Positions 11,320 through 22,950 of a stretch of DNA of 64,000 bases are shown here, piece after piece. Location: positions 22,022,262-22,086,261 of the forward strand of contig OY992540.1 in the NCBI GenBank assembly GCA_963921195.1, in the 5' to 3' direction. The notes beneath the pieces were generated by a model that saw only the letters and a program-made list of their open reading frames with translations, did not search any database and was not told where the DNA came from. Source of the DNA: Pegoplata infirma (Eukaryota; Arthropoda; Insecta; Diptera; Anthomyiidae). Positions within the stretch are counted from its first letter, which is position 1. Each line of letters starts with the position of its first letter. Position numbers and translations under genes: made by a program.

Positions 11320-14260
11320 TTTAAAAACTATCAATGTTTGATAATGATTTTTTGACTCTATTGGTTTCGTGTAGTAGATCCCTAGAAATTTACCATCTGG
11401 TCTCTGATTGGGTCTCGAGACTTTTGAGGAAATTACGAGGATAGACCTGAAAAGTTTAAACAATTTGCAATGAAGGTTTTGTGGTATCGCTATGGACCAA
11501 TTGGCCCATGGGGAGTGGCCATCTGGCACCGCCACCCTATCCTAACCTCTGATTGGGTGCTTTCATTATCCCTGATTGGGGCCTTTCATCGACCAGATAC
11601 AGCAAATGAGTTATCAATGTTTGATAGTGAGTTGTTGAACCTATTGGTTTCGTGTAGTATATGCCTCTCAATTTGGAAACTGGTCTCTGAGTGGGCACAT
11701 TCATCGACCAGATACAGGAATGAATTCGCTATGGATGCTCGAAGTTGTTCTACAGATCTGCCTGTTTTCTGTGGATATTCTTACCCTTCGCAACTATTCC
11801 ACCAGTTGTTACTCTTTAGCCAATAAACCCGGCCGACTTCATTTGATGTTCTCGTGAATATGGCATGATTCTTTCTTGTTGATACAGGATTCTATTTCCA
11901 CATTGCAATTTGGAATCTGGCCCCAGATTGGGCGCCATTTTCTTTAAAGGGTTTTTTGCAAGGAAAGTACTCGGAGGGGTAATTAAATAGTTGCCTATTA
12001 GTAAATTCTCAATGAATGATCTAAGTAATTCAATTCGTATTCTTTCGATAAATTGTTACAGGCGATTTTGCGGTGGGTATTCTTTCATGTCAAAACTATT
12101 CCACCAGTTGTTTCTTAGTCAATAAATCCACCAGAGTAAATCGGTAATCAAGTTTTCATTACGAGCTGTTGAATCAAATTGTCTTTGAAATTTGGCTTGT
12201 CTCTTGATAATTGGGCGATGGCTTCAGTGTTTCTGATTTGCAATTGGGCCCCTGTCTGGGAGCCGTTTGCGTGTAAATTCTCTTTTTTCCAATTTCTATG
12301 TTTATTTAGAAGGCATTTCTAAAGCTATCCAAAGCGGGTTAAAATTGATTTTTGGTGCAATTTGGGAACACCCAATTGATTTGGATTTTGTGATAGCCAA
12401 TAAGCTCAGCCGACTAAACCCACTATCACTGTTTGGAAATGATTGATTTGATTGGTCTCGTGAATATGGTCTGACTCTTTCTTGTTTGAATTCGGAATTC
12501 GGCCCCACATTGGGAGCTAATATCTGAGTGAATTGGTCATCAAGGTTCGATAAGGAGGTGTTGAATCAAATTGTCTTGATTCTTTCTAATTGGGTGGTTT
12601 CAGTGTTTCTGATTTGCAATTTTGCCCCTGTTTGGGAGCCATTTGCAGTCATAATTTTTTTTGTCTGAAAGCAGAGATCAACTGCATTTACAGTTTTTCA
12701 TTTCGTGATCCAGTTTCCTTTTAAAAGATCTTTAATGGATACATTTTGTAAAATATTTTTGAAATATTTGTACTTGTCCTATGATGACACTGGTGACAGC
12801 AAATAAAAGAGAAGTGTCTCCCCTAATTTTTCCATTTTTCTATTTTGCCATATCAAGATAAAAGGATGTAAATAAAGTCATTTAAAAATTTTTTTTAAAT
12901 ATTTTGTTGAGAATTTTGAATGATATTGAAGAACACATTTTTGAAAGGACGTAACTTACCTTCTTTTTCCTAATATGTAAAAATAATAAAATAGGAAAAT
13001 TAGGGGCGATACTCCTCTTTTATTTGCTATTACCAGTGGCATCCTAGGACAAGTACAAATATTAAAAAAATATTTTATAAAATTTAATCATCTAAAATTT
13101 TAAGTCCTTTTAAAAGGAAACAGGATCACGAAATGAAAAAGTGTAAATGCAGTTTTACTACATTAAGCCTCGAGTTTCAAACGTATATTATCCACTTTGT
13201 GTTAAACGACTTTTATTAATTTTTGTCGGACGGTGTTATTTGGAAGGAATTTCTAAACCCATCCAAACCGAGTTAAAATCGGTTGGCTGCGAAATTTCGG
13301 AACACCCAAATTATTCGTATTATGGGAAATCCGATTCGAGATACGTCAGAATTTCATCTTGTCATAACGAAATCCGGAATCGAAAACTAAATTTCTTCCT
13401 TCTGATTTTATTAACTCTTCCAGATATAGTCACCTATTCTCAATAAATGCTCGAAGTCGTTTCATTAGTATTTGAGAAGATTTTTAAAAGTAATCCTTTG
13501 GTGGGCACTAAATACATCCGAAACTATTCTACCAATTGTTTCTTCTTATTGTAAGTCAATTAATTCATCTGATTGACTTGGTTATCAAGGTTCGATAAGG
13601 AGTTGTTGAATCAAATTGTCTTGATTCGTTCTAATTGGGTGGTTCCAGTGTTTCTGATTTGCAATTGGGCCCCTGTTTGGGAGCCGTTTGCTTGCTAATT
13701 CTTTTTTTCCAAATTTCTATGATTATTCCCCATTTCTATGATTATTTTCTAAACCTACCCAAACCGAGTTAAAATCGGTTGGTTGCGAAATTTCGGAACA
13801 CCCAAATTAATTGGATTATGGGAAATCCGATACGAGATACGTCAGAATTTCTTCTTACCATAACAAAATCCGGTATGTGAAAGAAATCGAAAACGAAATA
13901 TCTTACTTCTGATTTTATTGACTCTTCCAGATATAGTCACCAATTCTCAATGATTGTTTGAAGTCATTTCATTAGTATTTTCGAAGTCTTTTCAAAGCAA
14001 TCCTTTAGTGGGCACTCATAACTTTCGAACTATTCTACCGGTTGTTTCTTTCTTAGTAAAAAACACAGTAGAGTAAATAATAATAAAAATCAGCAATTAA
14101 TGCATGTGTAATTCATAGGTCTCTTGAATTTGGCTTGACTCTGTCACGTTATGTAGATCAGAAAGAAATCTCTTATTCGGATATTGAGTAACTCCACGAT
14201 TTATCAAAGACTCTTCTTATCATAAAGGAGGCAAATCAAAAACGAAATATATTTTAATCC
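11320..14260. repeat. Degenerate ~0.5-kb tandem array
   Basis: Blocks recur in order through the region: TTGAATCAAATTGTCTTGA near 12554 and 13604; CCTGT(T/C)TGGGAGCC near 12250, 12628 and 13674; CCAAACCGAGTTAAAATCGG at 13263 and 13759 (496 bp apart); TGATTGGG(C/T) blocks near 11550 and 11929. Correcting for the inserted MITE, spacings are about 0.4-0.57 kb. A further stretch of the family is at 18160-18750. No protein domain is seen in any frame. Confidence 0.6.
12680..13154. mobile_element. Palindromic MITE, ~475 bp
   Basis: AACTGCATTTA at the left is matched by TAAATGCAGTT at the right. Complementarity continues inward through GATCC(A/T)GTTTCC, GTACTTGTCCTA and the AATTAGGGG(C/A)GA blocks. 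The element interrupts the tandem array. The target duplication is not clear, and there is no coding region. Confidence 0.6.
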
Positions 14261-16342
14261 AAACTAAGAAGTTTATTAAAAATAAAACTCAGTTCAAGTT
14301 ACCATATACTTCTTCAATTTAATCAAAATTATAAATTTATGTTATCAAAAGTAAATTCAAAAATCATATGTTCTTCAGAAATATTGCCTTCAATGCCATG
14401 ACTCCCAGAAATTTAAAAAAATTTCCAAAATTTATTGCCACCCCAATATTAATATGAGTTTTTAACATCAGATATATTTCTATATGGTTAAAATGTACTG
14501 GGAACATATTTTATATACAGAGTATGAAGTTTAAGGGTTATATTTACTCAAGTCCTTGTTAATGTGTATACAATTTTGTATTAGTGTTTGTAATGTTTGT
14601 ATCTGGCTGTGTGAGTGCGAGTGTTCAAGTGTGTTTGCGTAATTTAGTCCCGTGTGATTTTTTGATAAACTTGATTTTTAATTTATGAATTTTAATGATA
14701 TGTTGTATTGCGTTTTTGGGTATTATTATGTTTTAGAGGTGGATGGGATGGATGGATGGTTGGTAGAGAAAGAATATAAGCAGAAAATAAATATGGCGGT
14801 TTTAACAAAAATAATAATGGTTTCACAACAACGTAATAATAAATAAAATTTTAGTTTGAGGCTGGCGATATTGCTATCTTTGTTATGAATTTTAAAACAG
14901 GCATAAACAAGTTTTTGTTGAAGGGAAAAGGGAGTTGCAACTATAGTTTTAAAAGGTTTTGGTATAAAGGATTGTTTAAGATAAGATGATCTACAGAAAG
15001 CGTTGGGAGATCATATAAGGACTGGCGGTTCTTTGCGTTATAGGAGCCTAAAGTATCACACTAACCGCAGATGTAGGTATTGGACTAGTATTGTACTTAG
15101 AACCGATAAATTAGTATGGAAGAGAAATGTATAACAAAGAAGTCCTCAGAGTGCTTAACTCCAGTTAGATGCGCGATTGGTCCGCTCCGCTTTAAGAAAT
15201 GAACACATCATACACCTGACAGAAGTTAGGAAGAAATATCTACAGCAAAGATAATCGAGAAAGAAATGAAGGATTTGTCTGAAATTCTCCATAACTAGCT
15301 AAGGAAGAATTTTAAATTTGATGATTTAAATCTTTTTACAATTAATATTAATTTCACCAGGGCACATGTCAATGAAAAACATCTTCTTAGCAAGAATCCG
15401 TATCCTTAGAGTGTGCTCTCTATTTTCATGTAAACAAACTCACTCACGTATAAAATACATATGTACGTCATATATATTTATCGCCAGCTGTTTTGATTAA
15501 AGGTATTAAAAGATTTCTTTTTAAAAAAAGTCGTTATTGTAACAACTAGAATATGTTACATCTATTCTCCCTTCATTTTTTAAATTAATTTTTAGTTTAT
15601 TAAAGGCCTGATCATTGTTTTGTCACTTTTTTGTCTTTAATGCTTTAGAAATCATTTTTGTTATTTATAGTTGTTTTTTTATCCACATTTCTTTAATTGT
15701 TTCAAAAAAACATGTCATCACTCTACTTCAAAAAGTGAGGCTTGTTAACACACCTGGATTAATGTCATTCAAAAAACTGTTTTTTAAAAAAAACAAAAAA
15801 AAAACTGTTTTGTTGCATTTGCTTTTGATGTATAATTTCATATGAGTGTTGGAAATTATGTATCCTTATGAAAATTTTATTTTCATGCAGTTCAACCACT
15901 ATGGCGGTTTACTTTGCAACCATATTTGAAAATTTGTTTGCTTGTACAACTAAAACGGGTTTCTAAGTTTTATAATATTTTTTGTGGGCTTTTCTTGTGA
16001 TAAGAAAATGGGTGTGTTCATCATATAAATATCATATTTCAAAAAGCAGCGGAAATTTAATATATTCATCTGTGATGTTTCCTTTTTCATTATTTTTAAA
16101 AAAATATTTTACATAACCTAATTTTACTGAAGTTGAAACAACCCATTTTTGGTAAAAATAACCTCACACATTTTTTGTTGCGACGTAAATTATATTTTTT
16201 AAAACCAGAGACCAAATATAACAGTTATATGTATCTTTTTGTTAAATTAAACGAATGTTGTCCAAACTTAGTATTTTATATATAAAAGGACGTCTAGAGA
16301 TGTCCCGTAAATCACATAACAGTTATGGTCTCTGTTTAAAAC
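14261..16342. other. AT-rich intergenic DNA
   Basis: I see no gene. Near 15060-15130 a frame giving ADVGIG and YLEP-like pieces may be a very decayed LINE RNase H fragment, but this is weak. The rest is AT-rich with GT-rich microsatellite sequence around 14570-14640. Confidence 0.4.
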
Positions 16343-16462
16343 TGAACTTCAGTTGAGGCAAACCAGTTTCTGAAAAAAATTGAACATGTGATTTACCTGT
16401 TTCTGTCCTAATGAGAAAATCCGTTGAACCTGTGTGGTAGAATAGGCACAGAGACCACATAT
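16343..16462. repeat. Dispersed ~120-bp repeat, copy 1
   Basis: A block containing CTTCAGTTGAGGCAAACC and AATGAGAAAATCCGTTGAAC recurs as a direct copy at 17935-18050. Both are followed by a CACAGAGA motif. The repeats lie on either side of the mini-me insertion. Confidence 0.55.
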
Positions 16463-16875
16463 CCAAAAAAACGGTACGTAAGTGTCTTTAAAGGGCCCAT
16501 ATCTCTTAATGTTTCCTAGGAGAGGAATAATAAAAAGAGAGTGGCAGGAGAGAAATGATACAAAGAGGGAGGCATGCTGTAATCGTAATCTTAGGCTCCT
16601 AAGGAAATTAAAAATTCATTGTCTTGCTACCTTAAATAGAGAAAATGGTAGATGCATATGATGAGGTTAGGTGAATAGCCGTTGGACTATTAGCTAGGGT
16701 TGATTATTAGATCTGGCGTACCATAATTGTTCTATTTCCATTACCCCATATTCGGAAGGCAGTTTACAAATGTTAACTTTCCGACTTTGAATGATATGTT
16801 TGTTCGTCTGTTCAATTGTAAATTTTTGTTTACTTTTGTATTAGTGCAAAAATATTTGGTCCTTCGCTTCATTTT

Positions 16876-17868
16876 TATACCACTCTTGTGATAGAGGGTA
16901 TATATAAGTTTGTCATTCCGTTTGTAACACATCGAAATATTGGTCTAGGACCCCATAAAGTATATATATTTATGATCCTCGATCGATTTTAAGTCGATCT
17001 AGCGATGTCCGTCCGTCCGTCCGACCGTCTGTCTGTCTGTCCGTCCGTAGAAAATACGCTAACTTTACAGAGGCTACTGAAGTTTGGCATATATGTTTGT
17101 CATTTAACTGGTCAGGTTGGTGTTGCAATCCAGCCAAATCGGTCTAGTGGTTCAAAAGTTATGAGCAAAAGAGTAAATTTCGGCAAGGGTGTTTCGCGAA
17201 TTTACGAAATAAAAAACACGATAACTTCCGAAAGACAATAATGAGACTACTGAAGCTTGGCATGTATCTTTGCCGTTCCCCGGGTCTGTTTGGTATTAAA
17301 TTTCAGCTCAATCGGTCCAGTGGTTCAAAAGTTATAAGCAAAACCATGAATTTCAGATTAGTGTCACTAAAATGCCACGTGTTTTAACAAGTTTTAAAAG
17401 CATTGGTGGTAACTAAACAATGCTTTTCAAACTTGTTTAATTTTAAAGCAATGCTTTTTAAACTTGTTTAGTTCTAAAAGCATTGGTAACTTAAAAATTA
17501 CACACGAAAAAAATTTTACACTCAAAAAAAATTTTACACTCAAAAAAAATTCTACACTCAAAAAAAAATTTACACAAAAAAAATTTAGTTTTTTTTTACA
17601 AAAATGACAATATTTTGTGTACATACGTACGTGCATTCACTCAGAAATATTTTTACAGTTAAAAAAACATTACACTCGAAAAAATTTTACACTCAAAAAA
17701 AAAAAATAGTATTTTTTTTAAATGACAAAAAAAGAGTTTTTTACTCAAAATAAAATATTTCTAATCAAAATTGTTATTTTTTTCACGTTGTACTACCCTT
17801 TAAAAAAATACATTGTGGAGGGTATTCATAGATTCGGCAAAGTCGAATTTAACTTATCTACTTGTTTT
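16876..17868 (-). mobile_element. mini-me/DINE-like element with GTCY microsatellite
   Basis: In inverse orientation it begins TACCACTCTTGTGATAGAGG, runs through TTTGTCATTCCGTTTGTAAC, (TA)n, a GATCGATTTTAAGTCGATCT core and (GTCY)n at about 17008-17047, and ends with TTCGGCAAAGTCGAATTTAA. This is the complete layout of the family in this window. It contains internal repetition of GGTTCAAAAGTTAT blocks and a minisatellite at 17500-17710. Confidence 0.6.
17500..17710. repeat. ~20-bp minisatellite of ACTCAAAA units
   Basis: Units close to ACACTCAAAAAAAATTTTAC repeat at 17505-17580 and again at 17665-17705, separated by AT-rich sequence. They resemble the ends of the MITE at 43392-43996 (CACTCAAAA) and may derive from such termini. 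Confidence 0.5.
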
Positions 17869-17934
17869 CCCATAATTTTGTTTCGATAGAAATTATTTTC
17901 CCATAATTTTACTTCGATAGAAATTATTTTTCTG

Positions 17935-18050
17935 AAACTGAATTTTAGTTGAGGCAAACGTGTTTCTGAAGAAATTTATACAAGTGATTTAACTATTTCT
18001 TTCCTAATGAGAAAATCCGTTGAACCTGTGCGGTACAATGAGCACAGAGA
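17935..18050. repeat. Dispersed ~120-bp repeat, copy 2
   Basis: It shares TTAGTTGAGGCAAACGTGTT and AATGAGAAAATCCGTTGAAC with 16343-16462 in the same orientation. No coding potential. Confidence 0.55.
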
Positions 18051-18159
18051 TCTAGGTTTTAGGTAGTGTAACATGTACCATTAGAGCGGCATTTTTTTGT
18101 TTGGCAAAAAACTGATTCTTCCGATTTTGAAAGTCCGGGAAAAAATTTATTATTACTAG

Positions 18160-18759
18160 GCTTAAGACTTCCAATGTTTGTTACTAGCTGTTATACTGAT
18201 AGTCATTTGCCCCTGATTGGGCGCCATTTGGTTGAAAATAAATTTTCAAAGAAAAGTATTCGGTGAAGTCTCTGATTATAATGCAACTTGAAATAGTTTC
18301 TAGTAGTGATTGCCAATATATATATTAAAAAAAACCTTTTCACCAGTCGTTATTTTCTTAGTTAAAGCCGAGTGAATCTGCAACCAACGTTAGATGATGG
18401 TCTCTTGAATTTCTTCATCTCATAATATTGGTTTGACCCTGATTGGGCGCCGTTTGTTTGAACATTTTCTTACAAGGAAAGTATTTTGAGGGTTCTTTAA
18501 TTTTATATAAACTTAACATAGTTCTTCTCAAATAAATTTCTAATAGATGATCAAATCATTTCATTCATATTTTGTCGATAAACTTTTTTCGAAGATATTC
18601 TACAGGTAATTCTGCAGTGGGTTCTTACGTTTCAAAACTATTCCTTTTCTTAGTCAAAGTATCCAGTCGAGTATATAACAAATGTTTTATAAAGCTTTGA
18701 GTTGATTTTTCTCATGAATTTTGTGTTGTCAGTGCTTCTGCTTTGCAGTTTGGGAGCGC
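18160..18759. repeat. Tandem array stretch of the 11.3-14.3 kb family
   Basis: It carries the family blocks TGATTGGGCGCC (near 18215 and 18435), CAAGGAAAGTATT and the AACTATTCC...TCTTAGTCAA segment found at 11.8-14.1 kb. A LINE pseudogene begins immediately after the GTTTGGGAGCGCACG block at about 18760, so the LINE apparently inserted into the array. Confidence 0.55.
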
Positions 18760-20953
18760 ACGAAAAAATCGGAGCATTAATACATAATATCTTTGATGAT
18801 TTCGAAGAACTAGTGGACGAACCAACACACAATGCGTGTGTTGAAGGGCAACAGCAAAATACTCTCGACCTTTTTCTTAATTCACACCCTGAAAAGTATG
18901 AAGTAAAAGTACTTGAAACTCTTGGTAACTCGGATCATAGCACTATTTCAGCATCATTTTCGTACTCGGCACTTCAGAGCGTTTATCGACCGGCTACTAA
19001 GCGTTGGGTAGAACTTAACGATTTTTTCCGGCAATTCAACTGGAAACTCTGTTTTCTTGACGGTACGTCAATGGTGGGTAATGTGATAGTGCTTGGGATG
19101 AAGAAATTTATTTCTTCAAAGCTAATTTTGGTTAAGCCAAAGGATAAGTGTGGGTTTAACCAGACTTGCAGGACTGCAGTCAGATCTAAAGAGGAATCAT
19201 TCAGAAATTGGCGGGACGACAAATACGACAATTCTGCGCAAGCAGGCGAGAACAAATTGTGCCAGGGTACTGAGATGCGAGAAGCTTCTCTACGAACAGC
19301 GTCTTCGTGCTAAAGTTAATTCTGCCCCTCGGGGTAGTAAGAGATTTTTGTCATTCGTAAAGATAGTAAGGGACAATGCTAGTTCTTCTATCCTGACCCT
19401 TATAAAGGATGACCAAGTGTTCACTGAACCGGTTGATAAGGCTAACCTTTTCGCCGATTTATTTGCAAGAAATTCGTTATTGCCGGAGGCGATCAACTTG
19501 CCAGAACTTGCAAGAGTATCCAGTACTATGCCCAAGATATTTTTCCGAGCTCGTGCTGTTAAAAAGGTTCTTGAGCACTGGTGCTAAAGAAGTGCTCATC
19601 GGCGTTAGCCCGTCCATTGGCAAACCTTTTTAGCTTTTCGTTACATAAGGGTACCTATCCTTCCTGCTGGAAGGTGGCTAACGTTAAACCGATCCCTAAG
19701 AAAGATGCGTCTTCAAACCCCTAGAACTATCGCCCGATATCTATTTTTTCTACGCTCTCGAAGGTGATGGAGAGCATAGTAAATCACCATCTTGTTGACT
19801 ATTTAGAGTCAAACTCACTTTTCAGTGACCGACAGTTCGGCTTCCGTAAACGTCGTTCTACGGGAGACTTGATGGCGTATCTTTCGGAACGTTGGAGTCG
19901 TTCCATTCACCAATTTGGTGAAAGTAAGGTGATTGCTTTGGATATTTCCAAGTCTTTCGATCGTGTATGGCACGACGGACTTGTATCTAAACTTATTGGA
20001 CCGAAATATACGTGTTGTTGTTGATGGGGTGTCATCGAATAGGTTTCAACTTAACTCGGGAGTACCGCAAGTTTCTGTTCTTTCTCCTTCTCTTTTTCTT
20101 ATCTCTATTAATGACCTTCTTACAATTAGTCAAACTTTAAACCCTATTGCAGATGACAGCAACATTTGTCATTCATTTTCCTTCGATCATATTCCAGGCC
20201 TTGTAGAGATTATGATTATTATTTGAATAACACTCTTAATCAGGACCTGTTGACAATCTCTTGAGTGGGGTCTGGCGAATAAGGTCGATTTTAATGCACC
20301 CAAGGCCAAATGTTGTACGTTAACCCATAGACGTATTGTGGAACCAACATTGACGTCTGTATCTATGGGTAGTATCGATATTAAGGAATCAGATTCTCTT
20401 GATGTTCTGGGCATAAAAATCCAGTGTGATGTCCGTTGGAATAAACATGTTTTGTCAAGTGTCGAATGAAGCATACAAGTGTCTTGGTTTCTTAAAACGG
20501 TGCAAGAACTACTTCACTCCTGTTCTTAATATTTATACCAGCTCTATTGACTCTTTGGAGCATCGTCGGAATGTGGGTTGTGTAACATTGTTCTATCGAT
20601 ATTATCATGGTAAGTGTTCTGCTGATATAGGCGAACTTATCCCCCGAACACCTATTTTTGTTCGGAATACTCGCTTGTCTAGTAGGGCTTATCCATTTGT
20701 GGTCGATTGCCCAGTGTACCGCACAGCGCACTACAGTGAAAATTCATTTATAAGCCAAACTATCCGTATGTGGAATATACTACCTCTAGAGGTCTTCCCT
20801 GTCAACTACAATTTGGAAAAGTTTAAATCAAATATCTACAAACACTAGTCCCTCTATCCTCCCTTCCATAACTTATTTTCCTAATTATTAACACAATGTA
20901 CTGCATTTATAGGGGACCCCTTAACAAACACTCGGTTAAGTCAATAAAAAAAA
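18760..20953 (+). pseudogene. Jockey/CR1-like LINE pseudogene (endonuclease to RT C-terminus)
   Basis: This is the most complete LINE in the window. The C-terminal endonuclease block LGNSDHSTISASF is near 18921-18960 and carries the SDH catalytic motif. A linker follows (PKDK, RTAVRSKEESFRNW, then NSAPRGSKRF in another frame). RT blocks are FGFRKRRSTGD (near 19829) and ALDISKSFDRVWH (near 19938, motif A with its Asp). The DD box reads PIADDSN near 20146, so the usual aromatic residue before ADD is isoleucine. The C-terminus has SIDSLEHRRNVGC and TIRMWNILP. Several frameshifts, a stop in the RT and a deletion before SIDSLEH make it non-functional. It ends with AGGGGACCCCTTAACAAACA and a short A-rich tail near 20946. 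No RNase H domain follows. Confidence 0.8.
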
Positions 20954-21363
20954 TAGCTGAACTTATCCTAGTGAGTCGGGTGTACGTTCGTAACACTCGG
21001 CAATCCAGTAGATCAAATCCGTTTGTTGTCGACTGCCAATAAATCGCACAAATTTTTACAGAGAATTTTGGTGTTTCAGTCGAACAAGTCGTATATGAAA
21101 TTCACTTCTCGCAGAAGTCTTCCCAGTTATCTATGAACTAGAAAAGTTTAAAATTAATGTATGTGCATAAAAAATTTACACTTTTCCTCTATCCTCCTCC
21201 TTATAACCTAATTACCTAAAATGTACCAACAGAATGCGCTGCATAAGTAGGGGACATCGACTGCATGTTGGCTCTTATTAAAAAAAAATATCCTAAGACT
21301 GCCTTATAGCATCGACTGCATGTTGGCTCTTATCAAAAAAAATATCCTAAAACTGCCTTATAG
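20954..21363 (+). mobile_element. Second LINE 3' fragment with a 51-52 bp tail duplication
   Basis: From 20954 the sequence parallels the C-terminal region and 3' tail of the LINE just upstream (GAACTTATCC, GTCTTCCCAGTTA, GTAGGGGACATCGACTG). The tail unit ATCGACTGCATGTTGGCTCT then occurs twice, near 21258 and 21310, a short tandem duplication. It is heavily mutated. Confidence 0.6.
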
Positions 21364-21630
21364 CAAAACACGCTGAGCGCCAGCCGGTGCCGTCAAATGA
21401 CTTCTGCCTGAGGAGCATAGATGGAGAGGAGTTGGAAACCATTCCATTGCTCTGCACTTTCTGGTCAGTGACATGCTTCGTTATAATCTAGGAAGCTGCG
21501 CGGTCTCTTTGATTTGTTGAATGCTAACATTTAGCAGGGACTAGTAGGTTAACCCCATTATAGTCCCGTGTAGTCACAAAGACCTAAGAGTATATGCGTG
21601 CTGATCTAAGACGTTGTCCAATGTAATCCA
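21364..21630 (+). mobile_element. 3' end of an RNase H-type LINE
   Basis: The frame DFCLRSIDGEELETIP resembles the C-terminal CxxC...EELETIEH zinc-like motif of the RNase H-bearing LINE family seen at 25.5 and 28.7 kb. The rest looks like a 3' untranslated tail. Strongly degraded. Confidence 0.4.
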
Positions 21631-22950
21631 ATGAAACTAGTCCTATTCAAAATGCAAAAACTTCAGGGCTTACTTAGGGACCGATACACTATCAGAAAGG
21701 CTATTGCGGCATTATGGGCAGCGAATAGGATTGTTGGTAGGACCTGGGGATTGAGCCCCAAAATGGTCATGTGGATCTACAAGATGATTGTAAGACCGAT
21801 CATGACGTACGCTGCCATAGTCTGGTGGCCGAAGACTAAGCAGAGGGATGCCACCATAAGACTAGGCAAGGTACAGCGTCTGGCTTGCACTCTAATCACG
21901 GGTGCTATGAAAAGAAGCCATTTTGGACCTCACACCTCTCTACATCTTTATTAGATCTACGGCAACTATGGCTGCGCGTAGAATGAATATCGGTTACTCT
22001 GACCCTCGCAACTTGAGCGGCCACTCCAATATTATTTCTTCAATAGGAATCAGGGAAAATCTAGATATGCCGACGGATAGAATAAACACTGTGCTTCGCT
22101 TTGGAAGGAAATTTGAAATCGTGATACCGAGTAGACCAGGGTGGGGTGAAGGTGGTCCATATGTGGATACTAGAAGCCTAAACTGGTATTCTGACGGATC
22201 CAAAATGTCCTCTGGAGTTGGCGCTGGTGTCTACGGTCCAAACACGCGGATCTCCGAACCAATGGGTAGGTGGCCTACAGTTTTTCAGGCTGAAATTCAG
22301 GCTATTGAAATATGCGCTAGATTTAATATTCAAAGGGTATGAAGAGTACTCATATTTCAATCTTCTCTGATAGCCAGGCAGCACTTCAAGCGCTGTCTTC
22401 TTGGGAATTTAAATCCAAAATGACATTGGAATGTTTTGCTACCCTTCAACAGCTGGCCGGGAGAAACAAAATTACTCTATTTTGGATCCCTGGTAATAGG
22501 AGTTTTGAGGGTAATGAGATAGCGGATGAGCTTGCTAGAAATGCCTCCGCTACTCCTATGATCGGACCCGAACGCTATTGTGGGGTAAACTGGTCCACCT
22601 TCACGAACAAGATTAAGGGTTTGGAAAGAACCGACTTCTTAAACTTGTGGGAAAATTCAGGACAAACCAAAGCACTAATCGCGCCATTATCATATGGAAG
22701 TATACTTAATCACACCAAAAGTGACATTAGGTTACTGACAGGTTTTCTCACCGGGCATATTAGGTAAATAAGGAAGTAGAATCAACTCAACACATATTAT
22801 GTGAGTGCGTCGCAATATGTACGATCAGAAGACAGTTCTTAAACAAAGATCTTGGCACAAAAGACCCAAAAGGGTCGCAGTGCCGGCCGTTAGGGCTAGA
22901 TCACCACCTAAATAATAATAAAACAAGGTCCGATACACGGTTATAGTCAG
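21631..22950 (+). pseudogene. LINE pseudogene: RT C-terminus, RNase H and zinc-like tail
   Basis: Block 1 (21631-21954) gives GRTWGLSPKMVMWIYKMIVR and AAIVWWP, the RT C-terminus. Block 2 (21923-22342, shifted) has WYSDGSKM (first RNase H Asp) and FQAEIQAIE (Glu). Block 3 (22339-22767) has FSDSQAAL (second Asp) and FWIPGNRSFEGNEIADELAR. The usual GHxG of that block is GNRS here, so the conserved His is lost. A CxC-H-type tail (STQHILCECV) follows near 22785-22815. Frameshifts near 21930 and 22340 and a stop at the block 2/3 junction disable it. It belongs to the I/LOA/R1-like LINEs that carry RNase H. Confidence 0.75.

Noticed and set aside
16290..16480. Considered as a hairpin non-coding RNA gene
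   Set aside because: The block is a dispersed repeat also present at 17.9 kb and shows no strong stem.
18702..18760. Signal-peptide-like start (LSVLLLCSLG) fused to a LINE endonuclease fragment
   Set aside because: The hydrophobic start lies in the tandem-array repeat next to the LINE insertion, so the fusion is accidental.
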